Shown here: positions 27,067 through 35,580 of the stretch, piece after piece
How the letters are laid out: each line of letters opens with the position of its first letter
How positions within the stretch are numbered: the stretch's first letter is position 1
NCBI RefSeq assembly: GCF_047302405.1
Contig: NZ_CP154853.1
Span: 4,588,001-4,652,000, forward strand
From: Alkalihalobacillus sp047302405
Lineage (GTDB): Bacteria; Bacillota; Bacilli; Bacillales; Bacillaceae_D
DNA: 64,000 nucleotides
Reading direction: 5' to 3'
Made by a program: the position numbers and the translations under genes
Notes under the pieces: model-generated
The model's database searches: none
What the model saw: the letters and a program-made list of their open reading frames with translations, nothing else
What the model was told of the DNA's origin: nothing

Positions 27067-27395
27067 TGGGAAAAAAAGAGAGTGAGCTGGAATGTGACAA
27101 AGGAAGAGGGTTTTAAAGGACAAAAGAGGGAGCCGAAGAGGCTGAAAGTCCAATAACAAGAGTTTAAAGGACAAAAGAGGGAGCCTGAAGCTGGCAAGTG
27201 TCCAATAACAAGAGTTTAAAGGACAAAAGAGGGAGCCGAAGAGGCTGAAAGTCCAATAACAAGAGTTTAAAGGACAAAAAAGGGAGCCGAAGCTGGAAAG
27301 TGTCCAATAACGAGAGTTTAAAGGACAAAAAAGGGAGCCGAAGTGTCCAAGTGTCCAATAACCCCAGTTTAAAGGACAAAAAGCACCCCAACCTC
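27067..27395 (+). repeat. 51-52-bp tandem array B2 (GGACA...TGTCC family)
   Basis: Units start at 27118, 27169, 27221, 27272, 27323 and 27374, with a degenerate one before. Each has GGACAAAAGAGGGAGCC, a variable centre (GAAGAGGCTGAAA or TGAAGCTGGCAAG) and GTCCAATAACAAGAG. It lies between the BtuF-like gene and spoIIR. The 124-codon Trp/Cys-rich open frame on the minus strand here is only the array read in one phase. Confidence 0.9.
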
Positions 27396-27463
27396 TCCAC
27401 AATTGTCCAAGAGAGCTCACCCCCGCACCCCCCATCACCTAAAAACTTGTCGAAAAGATCCTA

Positions 27464-27493
27464 GTTTAGGAATCTAGTAATCTGACTAGACTG
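27464..27493 (+). promoter_or_regulatory. Putative sigma-F promoter of spoIIR
   Basis: GTTTA (27464-27468), a 15-base spacer and GACTAGACTG (27484-27493) fit the forespore sigma-F pattern (G-x-ATA, 15-16, GG-x-x-A-x-A-x-T). The -10 closely resembles that proposed for spoIIQ (GATCAGACTG at 58472). spoIIR is a known sigma-F gene in B. subtilis. Confidence 0.55.
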
Positions 27494-27521
27494 TTTGGTG
27501 AAGGGGCGGTGCGAATCTATT

Positions 27522-28169
27522 ATGAAACCAAATGTTATTATTTATCTATTATTCTCTTTTTTTGTATTAATTGTAAGCTGGGAGTTCCAGCACTCACAGG
27601 CGGTAGCTGATTTTCATCAAGAAATTAATGAAGAGGAAGCGATTCGTCTTCGGATCTTAGCGAATAGTGATGGGATTCAAGACCAAATGGTAAAGCGTTC
27701 GATTCGTGATAAAGTGAATGAGCAAATTACCGAATGGGTTGTTGGAATAGATGACTTAGACGAGGCTGGACAGCTGATTAAAGATAATTTATCAGAGATT
27801 GAAAGCATTGTAGAGGAAGAGTTACAGAAGCTTAGGTTAAATCAAGATTACACAGTCGAGTTTGATGAAGTGCAATTTCCGACGAAAATTTATGGGAATA
27901 TCGTTTATCCAGCCGGTTGGTATAATGCGGTCTTGATTACATTAGGGGAAGGCAATGGAGAAAATTGGTGGTGCGTGCTATTTCCGCCTTTATGCTTTTT
28001 AGATTTTGAAAATGGGGAAGCGGTTGAGCAGGAACTAACGGATGAAGTAGCAAGTACTGAGACAAGTGAAGTAGAAGAGGAAGAAGAGCCAGAGGACATC
28101 GATGACGTGAAAATCTCCTTTTTTATCTTTGATTTCTTTGGCAACTTGTTTGACCGTCTATTTGGATAA
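27522..28169 (+). CDS. spoIIR: Stage II sporulation protein R
   Basis: This is the forespore-secreted signal that triggers SpoIIGA to process pro-sigma-E in the mother cell. It has an N-terminal signal/anchor (VIIYLLFSFFVLIVSW), the family block IRLRILANSDGIQDQ near 44-58, and the strongly conserved NWWCVLFPPLCFLDF. The acidic C-terminal tail is typically variable. The open frame starts at a TTG (27495) without a binding site; the ATG at 27522 is preferred, though the AAGGGG upstream is rather far. Position between prmC and ywlB matches B. subtilis. Confidence 0.93.
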   Translation: MKPNVIIYLLFSFFVLIVSWEFQHSQAVADFHQEINEEEAIRLRILANSDGIQDQMVKRSIRDKVNEQITEWVVGIDDLDEAGQLIKDNLSEIESIVEEELQKLRLNQDYTVEFDEVQFPTKIYGNIVYPAGWYNAVLITLGEGNGENWWCVLFPPLCFLDFENGEAVEQELTDEVASTETSEVEEEEEPEDIDDVKISFFIFDFFGNLFDRLFG

Positions 28170-28174
28170 AAAGA

Positions 28175-28214
28175 AAAACATGCGGATTTTTGTAAAAATC
28201 ATGCATGTTTTTTT
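28175..28214 (+). terminator. Terminator of spoIIR
   Basis: AAAACATGC pairs with GCATGTTTT, with an inner GATTTTT/AAAAATC helix, followed by a long T-run directly after the spoIIR stop. Confidence 0.85.
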
Positions 28215-28378
28215 ATTTGTCTGCATAATTAATCGTAACCATTGATTTGTCGCATGTGAAATGTGGTCCTGAAATGGACTGACTTCCTTATATTGGATAT
28301 GGGGAGAAAAACACTGTACATTTTTCAGAACCTTCATATATAATATAAGGTAATTTAAGAAATGGAGAGTGATTTTTT

Positions 28379-29650
28379 TTGGACGATGTCCCGTTAAGTA
28401 TGATTTTGATTTTTAGTCTGCTGTTAGTGTTGTCTACTTTCTTTTCGTTTGTGGAGACGGCTTATGCCAATGCGAACCGAATTCGATTAAAGCAGTACGA
28501 GGAAGAAGGGAGACTAGGAGCAAAAAGAGCGGTCTATATAGCTGATCATATTGAAAAGGCACTTTCAACTAGCTTTATAGGATTTAACTTAGTCAACATC
28601 GCCGCTGCGGCTATCGCAGCACAAATAGCCATTCAAATTTATGACCAAGGTACAGGAGTTTTTATTAGTGCATTTGCTGTGACGATTCTTGTTTTATTAT
28701 TTGCAGGTGTGATTCCAAAAACGATTGCCAAACAATATGCAGAAACTTTAGCTATGAAGTTTTCTTTTTTATTGCATCTGTTTATGATGGTTCTAACACC
28801 TGTCACTTGGGTTTTTATGAAAATTCAAAAAGGGTTTTCCAAGTTTATGAAGGTTAAGGAAGTTAGTCCATCTGTAACGGAAGAGGAAATTAAAGCGATC
28901 ATTGATATCAGTGAAGAAGAAGGAGTGATTGACAAGCGTGAAAAAGAGCTTGTGAACCGTTCCCTCGATTTTAATGATATTGTTGTGAGTGAGATTTTAA
29001 GGCCTCGACCTGACATGGTTGCGATTGAAATTAATCAACCAATCCATGAAATAAAGGATATTTTCTTTGAGGAACGTTACTCCCGAATTCCAGTATATGA
29101 GGGCTCAATTGATAATATTATTGGGATTTTATCAGAGCGAGACTTTTTAACGGCTTTGATTCAACAAGGGGAACATCAGGTAAAGATTCGTACGTTACTC
29201 AGAAATCCATTATTTGTCGTTCAATCAATGAAGGTGTCTACTTTATTACCGGAATTACAGAAACAAAAAGTTCATATGGCGATTGTCATTGATGAATTTG
29301 GTGGTACTTCTGGATTAATTACATTAGAAGATTTGCTAGAAGAAATCGTCGGTGAAATTTGGGATGAACACGATGAAAGCATTCGGATGGTTAAGCAACT
29401 TGATGCGAGTAACTATATCTTCTTTGGCGATTATTCCGTCGATGAGTTTGCTAACTTTTTACAAGTTGGAATCCCAGAAACGAGCCAAAATACGATTGGT
29501 GGTTGGTTGACCGAAGTATTCACAAGAGTTCCAAATGTAGGGGAAGAATATCCCTATGAAAATTTGCTTCTTAAAGTGACAGAGGCAGAGGAAAGAAGAA
29601 TTCGCCAAGTAGAAGTAACCGTTGTCGAACGTACGTTGTCAACGGGTTGA
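28379..29650 (+). CDS. CNNM/CBS-domain transporter-associated protein (HlyC/CorC family)
   Basis: The 423-residue membrane protein has an N-terminal DUF21/CNNM transmembrane domain (four hydrophobic segments, about 1-160). Two CBS domains follow (about 200-320; ILRPRPDMVAIE and MAIVIDEFGGTSGLITLEDL), then a C-terminal CorC/HlyC transporter-associated domain (about 335-420). Family members such as B. subtilis YhdP and MpfA act in magnesium homeostasis, probably as Mg2+ exporters. The start is a TTG after GGAGAG. It has its own terminator. Confidence 0.88.
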   Translation: MDDVPLSMILIFSLLLVLSTFFSFVETAYANANRIRLKQYEEEGRLGAKRAVYIADHIEKALSTSFIGFNLVNIAAAAIAAQIAIQIYDQGTGVFISAFAVTILVLLFAGVIPKTIAKQYAETLAMKFSFLLHLFMMVLTPVTWVFMKIQKGFSKFMKVKEVSPSVTEEEIKAIIDISEEEGVIDKREKELVNRSLDFNDIVVSEILRPRPDMVAIEINQPIHEIKDIFFEERYSRIPVYEGSIDNIIGILSERDFLTALIQQGEHQVKIRTLLRNPLFVVQSMKVSTLLPELQKQKVHMAIVIDEFGGTSGLITLEDLLEEIVGEIWDEHDESIRMVKQLDASNYIFFGDYSVDEFANFLQVGIPETSQNTIGGWLTEVFTRVPNVGEEYPYENLLLKVTEAEERRIRQVEVTVVERTLSTG

Positions 29651-29670
29651 TTATATAAGTAAAAAAGAGA

Positions 29671-29701
29671 ACGGTCCTGATGATTTCAGGAGCGTTTTTT
29701 T
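29671..29701 (+). terminator. Terminator of the CNNM/CBS gene
   Basis: TCCTGA and TCAGGA form the core, extended by ACG/CGT across a G-G mismatch, with a 5-nt loop and seven T. It is 20 bases after the stop. Confidence 0.82.
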
Positions 29702-29920
29702 AGATGCGTTTGTTTTCGGGCACATTCAATGAACCAAACCTTTGTCTATCCACACACATATCCACATATTAAAACGAGCTCAATTATTTCGCCACAAAAT
29801 CTTTAGGAATCTATCGATTATAAAAAAGATTGCTATAAATATCTGGTTATATTCATATTTTGTACGAGCGTGTCATAGATATATAGTAGATTTACGGTAA
29901 GAAAAAGGAGGGGAATGGAC

Positions 29921-30373
29921 TTGAGTTTAGTCGTTCGAAAAGCAGAAAAGCATGATTTATTAAAAATTCAACGATTGATGGCAAGAGCGGGGGCACAGGA
30001 TACAGCTATAGATGAACAAGTCACGAAGTTCCTAGTTGTCGAGAATGATGATAAGGTGATTATAGGGATTGCGGGGATTGAAAAAGGTAAAAAAAATGGA
30101 TTAATTCGTTCCTTTATTTTAGATTCACCAACGTGGACGGCCGAAATGAGTATTGAATTTATGGACATCGTCCTCGCGTATGCAAAGGAAAGAAAAATTG
30201 AAAGAATTTATGCTTGTACAAAAGGAAAAACACCTCTGTTTTGGCAGCTCGGGTTTAGACAAATTGACAAAGAAGAAGTACCAATTGATATAAGTTCTTT
30301 ACCTCATTATCAACGGACCATTGGGCAAAATGTCGCTGTTTGGTCGTACGATTTAAAAAGCGAAGTAAGCTAA
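29921..30373 (+). CDS. ywlB: GNAT-like N-acetyltransferase (YwlB-like)
   Basis: The product (about 150 residues) has a GNAT fold: N-terminal VVRKAEKHDLLKIQRLMARA, a central beta-hairpin (KVIIGIAGIEKG) and a C-terminal FWQLGFRQIDKEEVP segment. The acetyl-CoA loop Q/R-x-x-G-x-A is not well preserved, so activity is uncertain. In B. subtilis ywlB occupies the same place between spoIIR and ywlC. An ATG at 29915 is only 1 base from AAGGAGGGG; the in-frame TTG at 29921 has better spacing. Confidence 0.75.
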   Translation: MSLVVRKAEKHDLLKIQRLMARAGAQDTAIDEQVTKFLVVENDDKVIIGIAGIEKGKKNGLIRSFILDSPTWTAEMSIEFMDIVLAYAKERKIERIYACTKGKTPLFWQLGFRQIDKEEVPIDISSLPHYQRTIGQNVAVWSYDLKSEVS

Positions 30374-30377
30374 TATC

Positions 30378-30421
30378 TAAAAGTTATCTACAGGTTATAC
30401 ACAACTGTGGGTAACTTTTTT
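30378..30421 (+). terminator. Terminator of the GNAT gene
   Basis: AAAAGTTATCTACAG pairs with CTGTGGGTAACTTTT (two mismatches or wobbles) around an 11-nt loop and is followed by T residues. Confidence 0.75.
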
Positions 30422-30575
30422 CGTTTTCTGTGGATATTGTGGTTATCTAAAAATTATAAACGATTGAGGCGATTCAACATAATGTAACATTTACTGAGTA
30501 AAGTTCTTTTATTTTGTCGACATTTGACAATTTTCCTATCTAGGTTAACAATAATGATGATAGGAGAGGTTAGAA

Positions 30576-31616
30576 ATGAATAATCAACAAACAAGACAAT
30601 GGACTGTGGATAAATTAGAGGAAAACTTAATAAATAATCGAGCGATAAAAGAAGCTGCCCAAATTTTAAAAAAGGGAGAAGTGATCGCGTTTCCGACTGA
30701 AACGGTGTATGGCTTAGGAGCAAACGCCTATGATGAAACGGCAATTGCGAAAATCTTTGCAGCCAAAGGGAGACCGAGTGACAACCCACTCATTGTCCAT
30801 ATCGCCAATCGCGAGCAAATGCTGCCCTTTATTGAGGGGATTTCTGAAAAAGCGGAGCAACTAATCGCTGCTTTTTGGCCAGGTCCACTTACCTTAATTT
30901 TTAAACAAAAAGGAAAGATTGCGTGCAATGTGACAGCTGGATTGGACACGATTGCGGTTCGAATGCCTGATCATCCAGTCGCGGCGGCTCTACTTGTAAC
31001 GAGTGACTTACCGCTAGCAGCCCCAAGTGCCAATCTTTCGGGGAGACCGAGTCCGACAACAGCAGCTCATGTCATGCTTGATTTAAACAACCGAATTGCA
31101 GGTGTTGTCGACGGGGGTTCGACAGGCGTCGGTTTGGAGTCGACGGTATTAGATGTTTCCACAGAACAACCAATTTTATACCGTCCTGGTGGTGTAACAA
31201 AGGAACAAATTGAAGAAGTTATTGGGCCAATCGCAGTCGATCCTGCCTTAAAAAAAGCGGAAGAAGCTCCGCGCTCTCCGGGGATGAAGTATACTCATTA
31301 CTCGCCGAATGGAGAGGTTTATCTAGTTCGAGCGAGCACAGATATTCAAAAGCATGTTGATAAATGGCAGGCAAAAGGAAAACGAGTCGGGGTTTTGACA
31401 ACCGAAGAAAATGTGCAAAGGTATACGGCAGATGTGATCGTTAGCAGTGGCAGTCGCGAAAACTTACCCACAGTCGCCACCCATCTCTATGATAGCTTAC
31501 GTCAGTTTGACAAAGAAAAAGCCGAGATCATCTTCGCCGAAGTCTTCCCAGAAGAAGGCATCGGAATGGCGATCATGAACCGCCTCGAAAAAGCCGCCTC
31601 GGGAAGATACCTCTAA
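30576..31616 (+). CDS. tsaC: L-threonylcarbamoyladenylate synthase (Sua5/YwlC type)
   Basis: The 346-residue enzyme makes threonylcarbamoyl-AMP from threonine, bicarbonate and ATP for the t6A modification at position 37 of ANN-decoding tRNAs. The YrdC domain (about 20-210) shows VIAFPTETVYGLGANA, FAAKGRPSDNPLIVH, LAAPSANLSGRPSPTTAAHV and STVLDVS. A linker with RSPGMKYTHYSPNGEV leads to the C-terminal Sua5 domain. Length is that of the two-domain Sua5 form, as in B. subtilis YwlC. Ribosome-binding site GGAGAGG. Confidence 0.95.
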   Translation: MNNQQTRQWTVDKLEENLINNRAIKEAAQILKKGEVIAFPTETVYGLGANAYDETAIAKIFAAKGRPSDNPLIVHIANREQMLPFIEGISEKAEQLIAAFWPGPLTLIFKQKGKIACNVTAGLDTIAVRMPDHPVAAALLVTSDLPLAAPSANLSGRPSPTTAAHVMLDLNNRIAGVVDGGSTGVGLESTVLDVSTEQPILYRPGGVTKEQIEEVIGPIAVDPALKKAEEAPRSPGMKYTHYSPNGEVYLVRASTDIQKHVDKWQAKGKRVGVLTTEENVQRYTADVIVSSGSRENLPTVATHLYDSLRQFDKEKAEIIFAEVFPEEGIGMAIMNRLEKAASGRYL

Positions 31617-31660
31617 CGAAGAATATTGAATTCGTAAAAAACTAATTCATAGGCACTCAA

Positions 31661-31695
31661 GCACCTTACTTTTAAGAGAAGTCGGGTGTTTTTTT
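31661..31695 (+). terminator. Terminator of tsaC
   Basis: GCACCTTACTT pairs with AAGTCGGGTGT (one mismatch and G-U pairs), followed by seven T, 45 bases after the stop. Confidence 0.72.
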
Positions 31696-31989
31696 GCTGG
31701 GTAAATTAAGGCTCCTAGTTATAGGAAAGAAAGTGATGAAAAATCCAATCAGATTTAGGGGTGGGTCGATAAGTCATAAGCAGGAGAGCCGGATTGTTAG
31801 TTACGTTCAGACTTTGGAGGAGAAAGTCATCATCATAGCGGCCGAAGAGCTACCTTTAGGTTTTAGGCCATAAAACCAGCCCCGTTGCGACGTCGCCCAC
31901 CATTCTCATTTGAGACAACTATCACTAAAGGAAAAGTAACCTCATCCAAAATATTGGCTAATAGTTGGCCCAAATCATTTTTGATGATC

Positions 31990-32115
31990 AAAACGGAGCG
32001 AACGAAATGCCCGGAGACTCCCGACTCATCCACGGAACGCGTAGGGCATGCAGCTCGCGGAGTAGGCAAACTAATGTAACTATATTAACGAGTAGACCGA
32101 CTTTCATTGGCCTGC
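31990..32115 (+). repeat. Dispersed structured repeat, copy 2
   Basis: GCGAAC (31998-32003) and ATGCCC (32007-32012) face GGGCAT (32044-32049) and GCTCGC (32053-32058), with a 3x3 internal loop and 31-nt apical part exactly as in the copy at 18571. The middle pair A-T of copy 1 is G-C here. It lies in the 600-base gap before mntP; nothing else is recognisable there except the tsaC terminator. Confidence 0.7.
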
Positions 32116-32216
32116 CCCAAGCCCCCATTCACTCTAGCCAATTTCCATACTTCTTCTTCTAATCGAAGTAAGACATGCATACATATCAACATGAGGATGG
32201 ACAAGGAGCGGTGTGG

Positions 32217-32756
32217 ATGAATGAGCTTGTTACGATTATACTTATGGCTGGAGCCCTTGGGATGGACGCATTCTCCGTTGCCTTAGGGATGGGGATGCTC
32301 GGACTCAGAATGAAACGGATTTTTATAATTGGACTAGTTATTGGGATTTTTCATGTCATCATGCCATTGATCGGGATGGCAACGGGCATTTGGATGTCGT
32401 CGTTTTTAGGAGTCATCACAATATATATTGGCGGTGCATTATTATTGATCATTGGCTTGCAGATGGTCTATTCCTGTTTTAAATCGGAAGAGGAGCCGTA
32501 TATTAGACCAGTTGGGTGGGGGTTATTTGTATTTGCATTGAGTGTAAGCATCGATAGTTTTTCTGCAGGCCTTAGTTTTGGAATGTTAGGAGCTAAAACA
32601 ATTTTAACGGTCACGATTATAGGGGTATTCAGTATGGTTCTTTCGTGGATTGGTTTAATCTTAGGGGCACGGTTACAAAACTTCGTTGGGGCATATGGGG
32701 TTTTTCTAGGAGGCTGTATTTTAATCACATTCGGTATGAAGTTGCTTTTACCATAG
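32217..32756 (+). CDS. mntP: Putative manganese efflux pump MntP
   Basis: This membrane protein of about 180 residues has six transmembrane segments and two DUF204-type halves. Each half carries the conserved acidic motif: GALGMDAFSVALGMGM in the first and LSVSIDSFSAGLSFGM in the second. It exports Mn2+. The longest frame begins at 32175, but AAGGAG at 32203-32208 fits the ATG at 32217 (or the GTG at 32211). Position between ywlC and ywlE is as in B. subtilis (ywlD). The last codons and the following 16 bases belong to a 28-base sequence repeated exactly at 60252-60279. Confidence 0.92.
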   Translation: MNELVTIILMAGALGMDAFSVALGMGMLGLRMKRIFIIGLVIGIFHVIMPLIGMATGIWMSSFLGVITIYIGGALLLIIGLQMVYSCFKSEEEPYIRPVGWGLFVFALSVSIDSFSAGLSFGMLGAKTILTVTIIGVFSMVLSWIGLILGARLQNFVGAYGVFLGGCILITFGMKLLLP

Positions 32757-32980
32757 CGTACAGCTTTTTCGTGTAATGAAACTCCCTCACCGGCCGACAG
32801 TCATTCCCTTATTCAGCTGCATAAATCAGCATAAATATGTCAAACTTTACTTTGATCCTCACTGTTATTCTGACATTTATATGATAAGATTATGAAGAAG
32901 AGATGAGTAGGGCAGACTACCTATAAAAACGAATCGGATGATTGCGTCGTTTGACCTATATAAAGGAAGGTGTCACGAGT

Positions 32981-33421
32981 ATGAGTAAAAAACAAATTTT
33001 ATTTATTTGTACAGGTAATACTTGTCGTAGTCCACTTGCAGAAGTTTTATTAAAGGATAAGGCAGGCTCACGTTTTGAGGTTCAATCTGCTGGAATCTAT
33101 GCATTTCCTGGCAGTCCAGCTTCAGCCGGGACAACGGAGGTTTTGGAAAATCGGAATTTGACGGCTGACGAACATCTTTCACAAGCGGTTACATTGGACT
33201 TATTAGACTGGGCCGACGTTGTGTTAACGATGACTGAAAGCCACCGTCAACAATTGGTTAGTCAGTACCTGGAACATGCAATAAAAACGTATTCTTTGAC
33301 TTCCTTTGTAGAAGAAGAGGGAGAGATTTCGGATCCATTTGGTGGCCCTGTCGAAGTGTATGAACAAACAGCCCAGCAATTAGAGCATTTGCTCCAGAAG
33401 TTATTAAAAAAATTAACATAA
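32981..33421 (+). CDS. ywlE: Protein-arginine phosphatase (YwlE type)
   Basis: This low-molecular-weight phosphatase of about 146 residues has P-loop CTGNTCRSPLAE. The Thr after the catalytic Cys is the residue that gives YwlE specificity for phosphoarginine over phosphotyrosine. The general acid Asp is in ISDPFGG near the C-terminus. It reverses McsB-type arginine phosphorylation. The chosen ATG at 32981 follows AAGGAAGGTG; an upstream frame extension to 32942 is unsupported. Gene order mntP-ywlE matches B. subtilis. Confidence 0.93.
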   Translation: MSKKQILFICTGNTCRSPLAEVLLKDKAGSRFEVQSAGIYAFPGSPASAGTTEVLENRNLTADEHLSQAVTLDLLDWADVVLTMTESHRQQLVSQYLEHAIKTYSLTSFVEEEGEISDPFGGPVEVYEQTAQQLEHLLQKLLKKLT

Positions 33422-33497
33422 ATTTTGTGCAATCAGGAATTACACATAAAAGGTTAGGTAGGCTATGGGCCATTGTCGAAAGGGTGGGGATGAGTTT

Positions 33498-34793
33498 ATG
33501 GAAAACAAGACGAAATATCGCGGGAGTTTACGGAGAAAGCTTGTCATTGGGGCAAGTTTATTAGCGGTTATCACGTTTGGGTTTAGCGCCATTTTTATTT
33601 TTGTTTTAAATACTTATTTAATAGACTTGTTAGGCTGGACAGAAAAAGGGGTATTTGCTTTTACATTAATTAGTGGGGTGTTTTGGAGTTCAGTCTTAGC
33701 TTATTTTGCCGCTGGTTATATTACAAAGCCGATTGGTGAGGTCGAAAAAGGAGCGAGACTTGCAGCATCTGGAGATCTCTCCCAAGATGTTAAAGTATCG
33801 AAATCAGATGATGAGGTACGGGCGTTAGGTCTTGCTTATAATGAAATGTTAACAAGTTTACGATTAATGGTAAAAGATATTGAAGATAATTTTGAAAAGA
33901 CAAATGAAAACGTGAAAGAATTAACGAGTTCAGCAGAAGTGGCAGCAACGAGAGGCGAACAAATTGGTCATACGATGGATGAAATTTCGCAAGGAGCGGA
34001 AAACTCTGCTTACGCTATTCAAAATACCGTTTCATCAATTGAACATATTACAACGATTGCTGAGCAAGTCCAAGGGTTGGCTAGCAATTCGCAAAAGTCA
34101 TCGAAAAAAATGGTTGGCTCTCTTTCAAATAGTTTAGAGGTCATTAGTGAGCTTGTGGATGGAATTACTCAGCTAGCCAGTGACAATCAAGATTCTTTAA
34201 AAGGTGTTGGGATTTTAGAAAAGCAGGCAAAAGAAGTTGGGGAAATCATTTCATTAGTCGGTGACATTGCCGAGCAAACGAATCTACTTGCCTTGAATGC
34301 CTCGATTGAAGCAGCAAGAGCGGGTGAGCATGGACGTGGCTTTGCTGTTGTTGCCGATGAGGTACGAAAATTGGCTGATGAAAGTGCACAAGCCGTTCAA
34401 GGAATTACAAAGCTTGTACATAATATTCAATTTGAAGTAAAAAATGTTGTAGAAAAAATAAGCAGTCAAGTAAAAAGGGCTAATGACCAATCCCAAAAAG
34501 GAAAAGAAACGACAAAATCCATCATGGAAGTTGAGCAATCTGTTCAAGAGGTGGAAAAAGTCATTGAAGAAATTACGATTATGATCGATGAACAAATGGA
34601 ATCGATTAAGAAGACAAATGCTGAATCTCAAGAGGTTGCGGCTATTGCAGAAGAAACTTCAGCAGGTTCTACAGAAGTAAGTTCGATGACAGAGCACCAA
34701 GCAAACGCCTTAACGGGGATTAATAATAGTGCTCAAAACCTTTCAGAACAGGCAAAGAGATTGAAGGCGACGATAGAAAAGTTTACAATATAA
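33498..34793 (+). CDS. Methyl-accepting chemotaxis protein with minimal outer domain
   Basis: The protein (about 430 residues) has two membrane segments (about 16-40 and 51-73) separated by only some 10 residues. A HAMP domain (about 74-125) and a long cytoplasmic signalling coiled coil follow, with the MCP hairpin tip (EAARAGEHGRGFAVVADE). The ligand-binding ectodomain of typical chemoreceptors is absent, so any stimulus is probably sensed within the membrane or cytoplasm. Start ATG 33498 with GGGTGGGGATG upstream. It is inserted between ywlE and rpiB, which are adjacent in B. subtilis, so it is an accessory gene. Confidence 0.93.
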   Translation: MENKTKYRGSLRRKLVIGASLLAVITFGFSAIFIFVLNTYLIDLLGWTEKGVFAFTLISGVFWSSVLAYFAAGYITKPIGEVEKGARLAASGDLSQDVKVSKSDDEVRALGLAYNEMLTSLRLMVKDIEDNFEKTNENVKELTSSAEVAATRGEQIGHTMDEISQGAENSAYAIQNTVSSIEHITTIAEQVQGLASNSQKSSKKMVGSLSNSLEVISELVDGITQLASDNQDSLKGVGILEKQAKEVGEIISLVGDIAEQTNLLALNASIEAARAGEHGRGFAVVADEVRKLADESAQAVQGITKLVHNIQFEVKNVVEKISSQVKRANDQSQKGKETTKSIMEVEQSVQEVEKVIEEITIMIDEQMESIKKTNAESQEVAAIAEETSAGSTEVSSMTEHQANALTGINNSAQNLSEQAKRLKATIEKFTI

Positions 34794-34897
34794 TTAGAAA
34801 CTATAGGAAAGAATCATTAAAGTTAGGTGAAACTAATTTTATTGGTTCTTTTTGATTATTAACCATGAAAAAAAACACATGTTGGAGGGTAAAAACA

Positions 34898-35335
34898 ATG
34901 AAAATCGCGATTGCATCCGATCACGGTGGTATGAATATTAAAAAGGAAATTGTTTCACTTTTAGAAGAGCTAGGTTATGAATATGAGGATTTTGGCTGTG
35001 ATTGTGAAACATCAGTTGATTATCCTGACTATGCGTTACCAGTGGCTAAAAAAGTAGCAGCTGGAGAATTTGAGCGTGGCATTTTAATTTGTGGAACAGG
35101 GATTGGCATGTCGATTGCGGCCAACAAAGTGAAAGGAATTCGTTGTGCCCTCGTTCATGATACATTTAGTGCCAGAGCGACTCGTGAGCATAATGATACA
35201 AATATGCTTTCCATGGGAGAACGTGTCATTGGTGCCGGTCTTGCCCGCGACATCGCAAAAATTTGGTTAGAAACGGAATTTCAAGGCGGTAGACATGCCA
35301 ATCGAGTAGGGAAAATTTCAGATTATGAAGCGTGA
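34898..35335 (+). CDS. rpiB: Ribose-5-phosphate isomerase B
   Basis: The enzyme (about 145 residues) interconverts ribose-5-phosphate and ribulose-5-phosphate. It has IASDHGGMNIKKEI at the N-terminus, SVDYPDYA, and the active-site GILICGTGIGMSIAANK with the catalytic Cys. RCALVHDTFSARATREHND, the phosphate-binding region, follows. The in-frame extension to 34865 is unlikely; GGAGGGT precedes the ATG at 34898. Confidence 0.95.
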   Translation: MKIAIASDHGGMNIKKEIVSLLEELGYEYEDFGCDCETSVDYPDYALPVAKKVAAGEFERGILICGTGIGMSIAANKVKGIRCALVHDTFSARATREHNDTNMLSMGERVIGAGLARDIAKIWLETEFQGGRHANRVGKISDYEA

Positions 35336-35340
35336 ATAAG

Positions 35341-35470
35341 GCTACCGACTCACCCGCCGAACGCGTAGTGAATGCAGCTCTTGGAGTATGCTAACTGACT
35401 TATCCACATCTTAACAAATAGACCGATTTTTCAGTGGGATGCTCAGCTGTTCTTTTGCGGAAAGCGTAGT
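35341..35470 (+). repeat. Dispersed structured repeat, copy 3 (5' part missing)
   Basis: ACTCACCCGCCGAACGCGTAG, ATGCAGCTC and GGAGTATG, then TAACAAATAGACCGA correspond to the 3' two thirds of the copies at 18571 and 31990. The upstream stem strand is missing, so this copy cannot form the outer helix. A CAGCTGTTCTT stretch at about 35447 is shared with 18774. Confidence 0.6.
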
Positions 35471-35580
35471 GTATTTTTATTGCAGCTTAAATAATTACAT
35501 GCGATCAGCCTTTTTAATTTTAAAGAACCTTACATAAAGAGGTAGAACCCTTCTCAAATTTTGCATAAGGAGTGATTGGT

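Noticed and set aside
27064..27438. 124-codon Trp/Cys/Phe-rich open frame on the minus strand
   Set aside because: It is the B2 array read in one phase; changes of period between 51 and 52 shift the frame, and no start site is present.
31863..32162. Three short frames before mntP
   Set aside because: They read through the dispersed structured repeat and have no supported starts.
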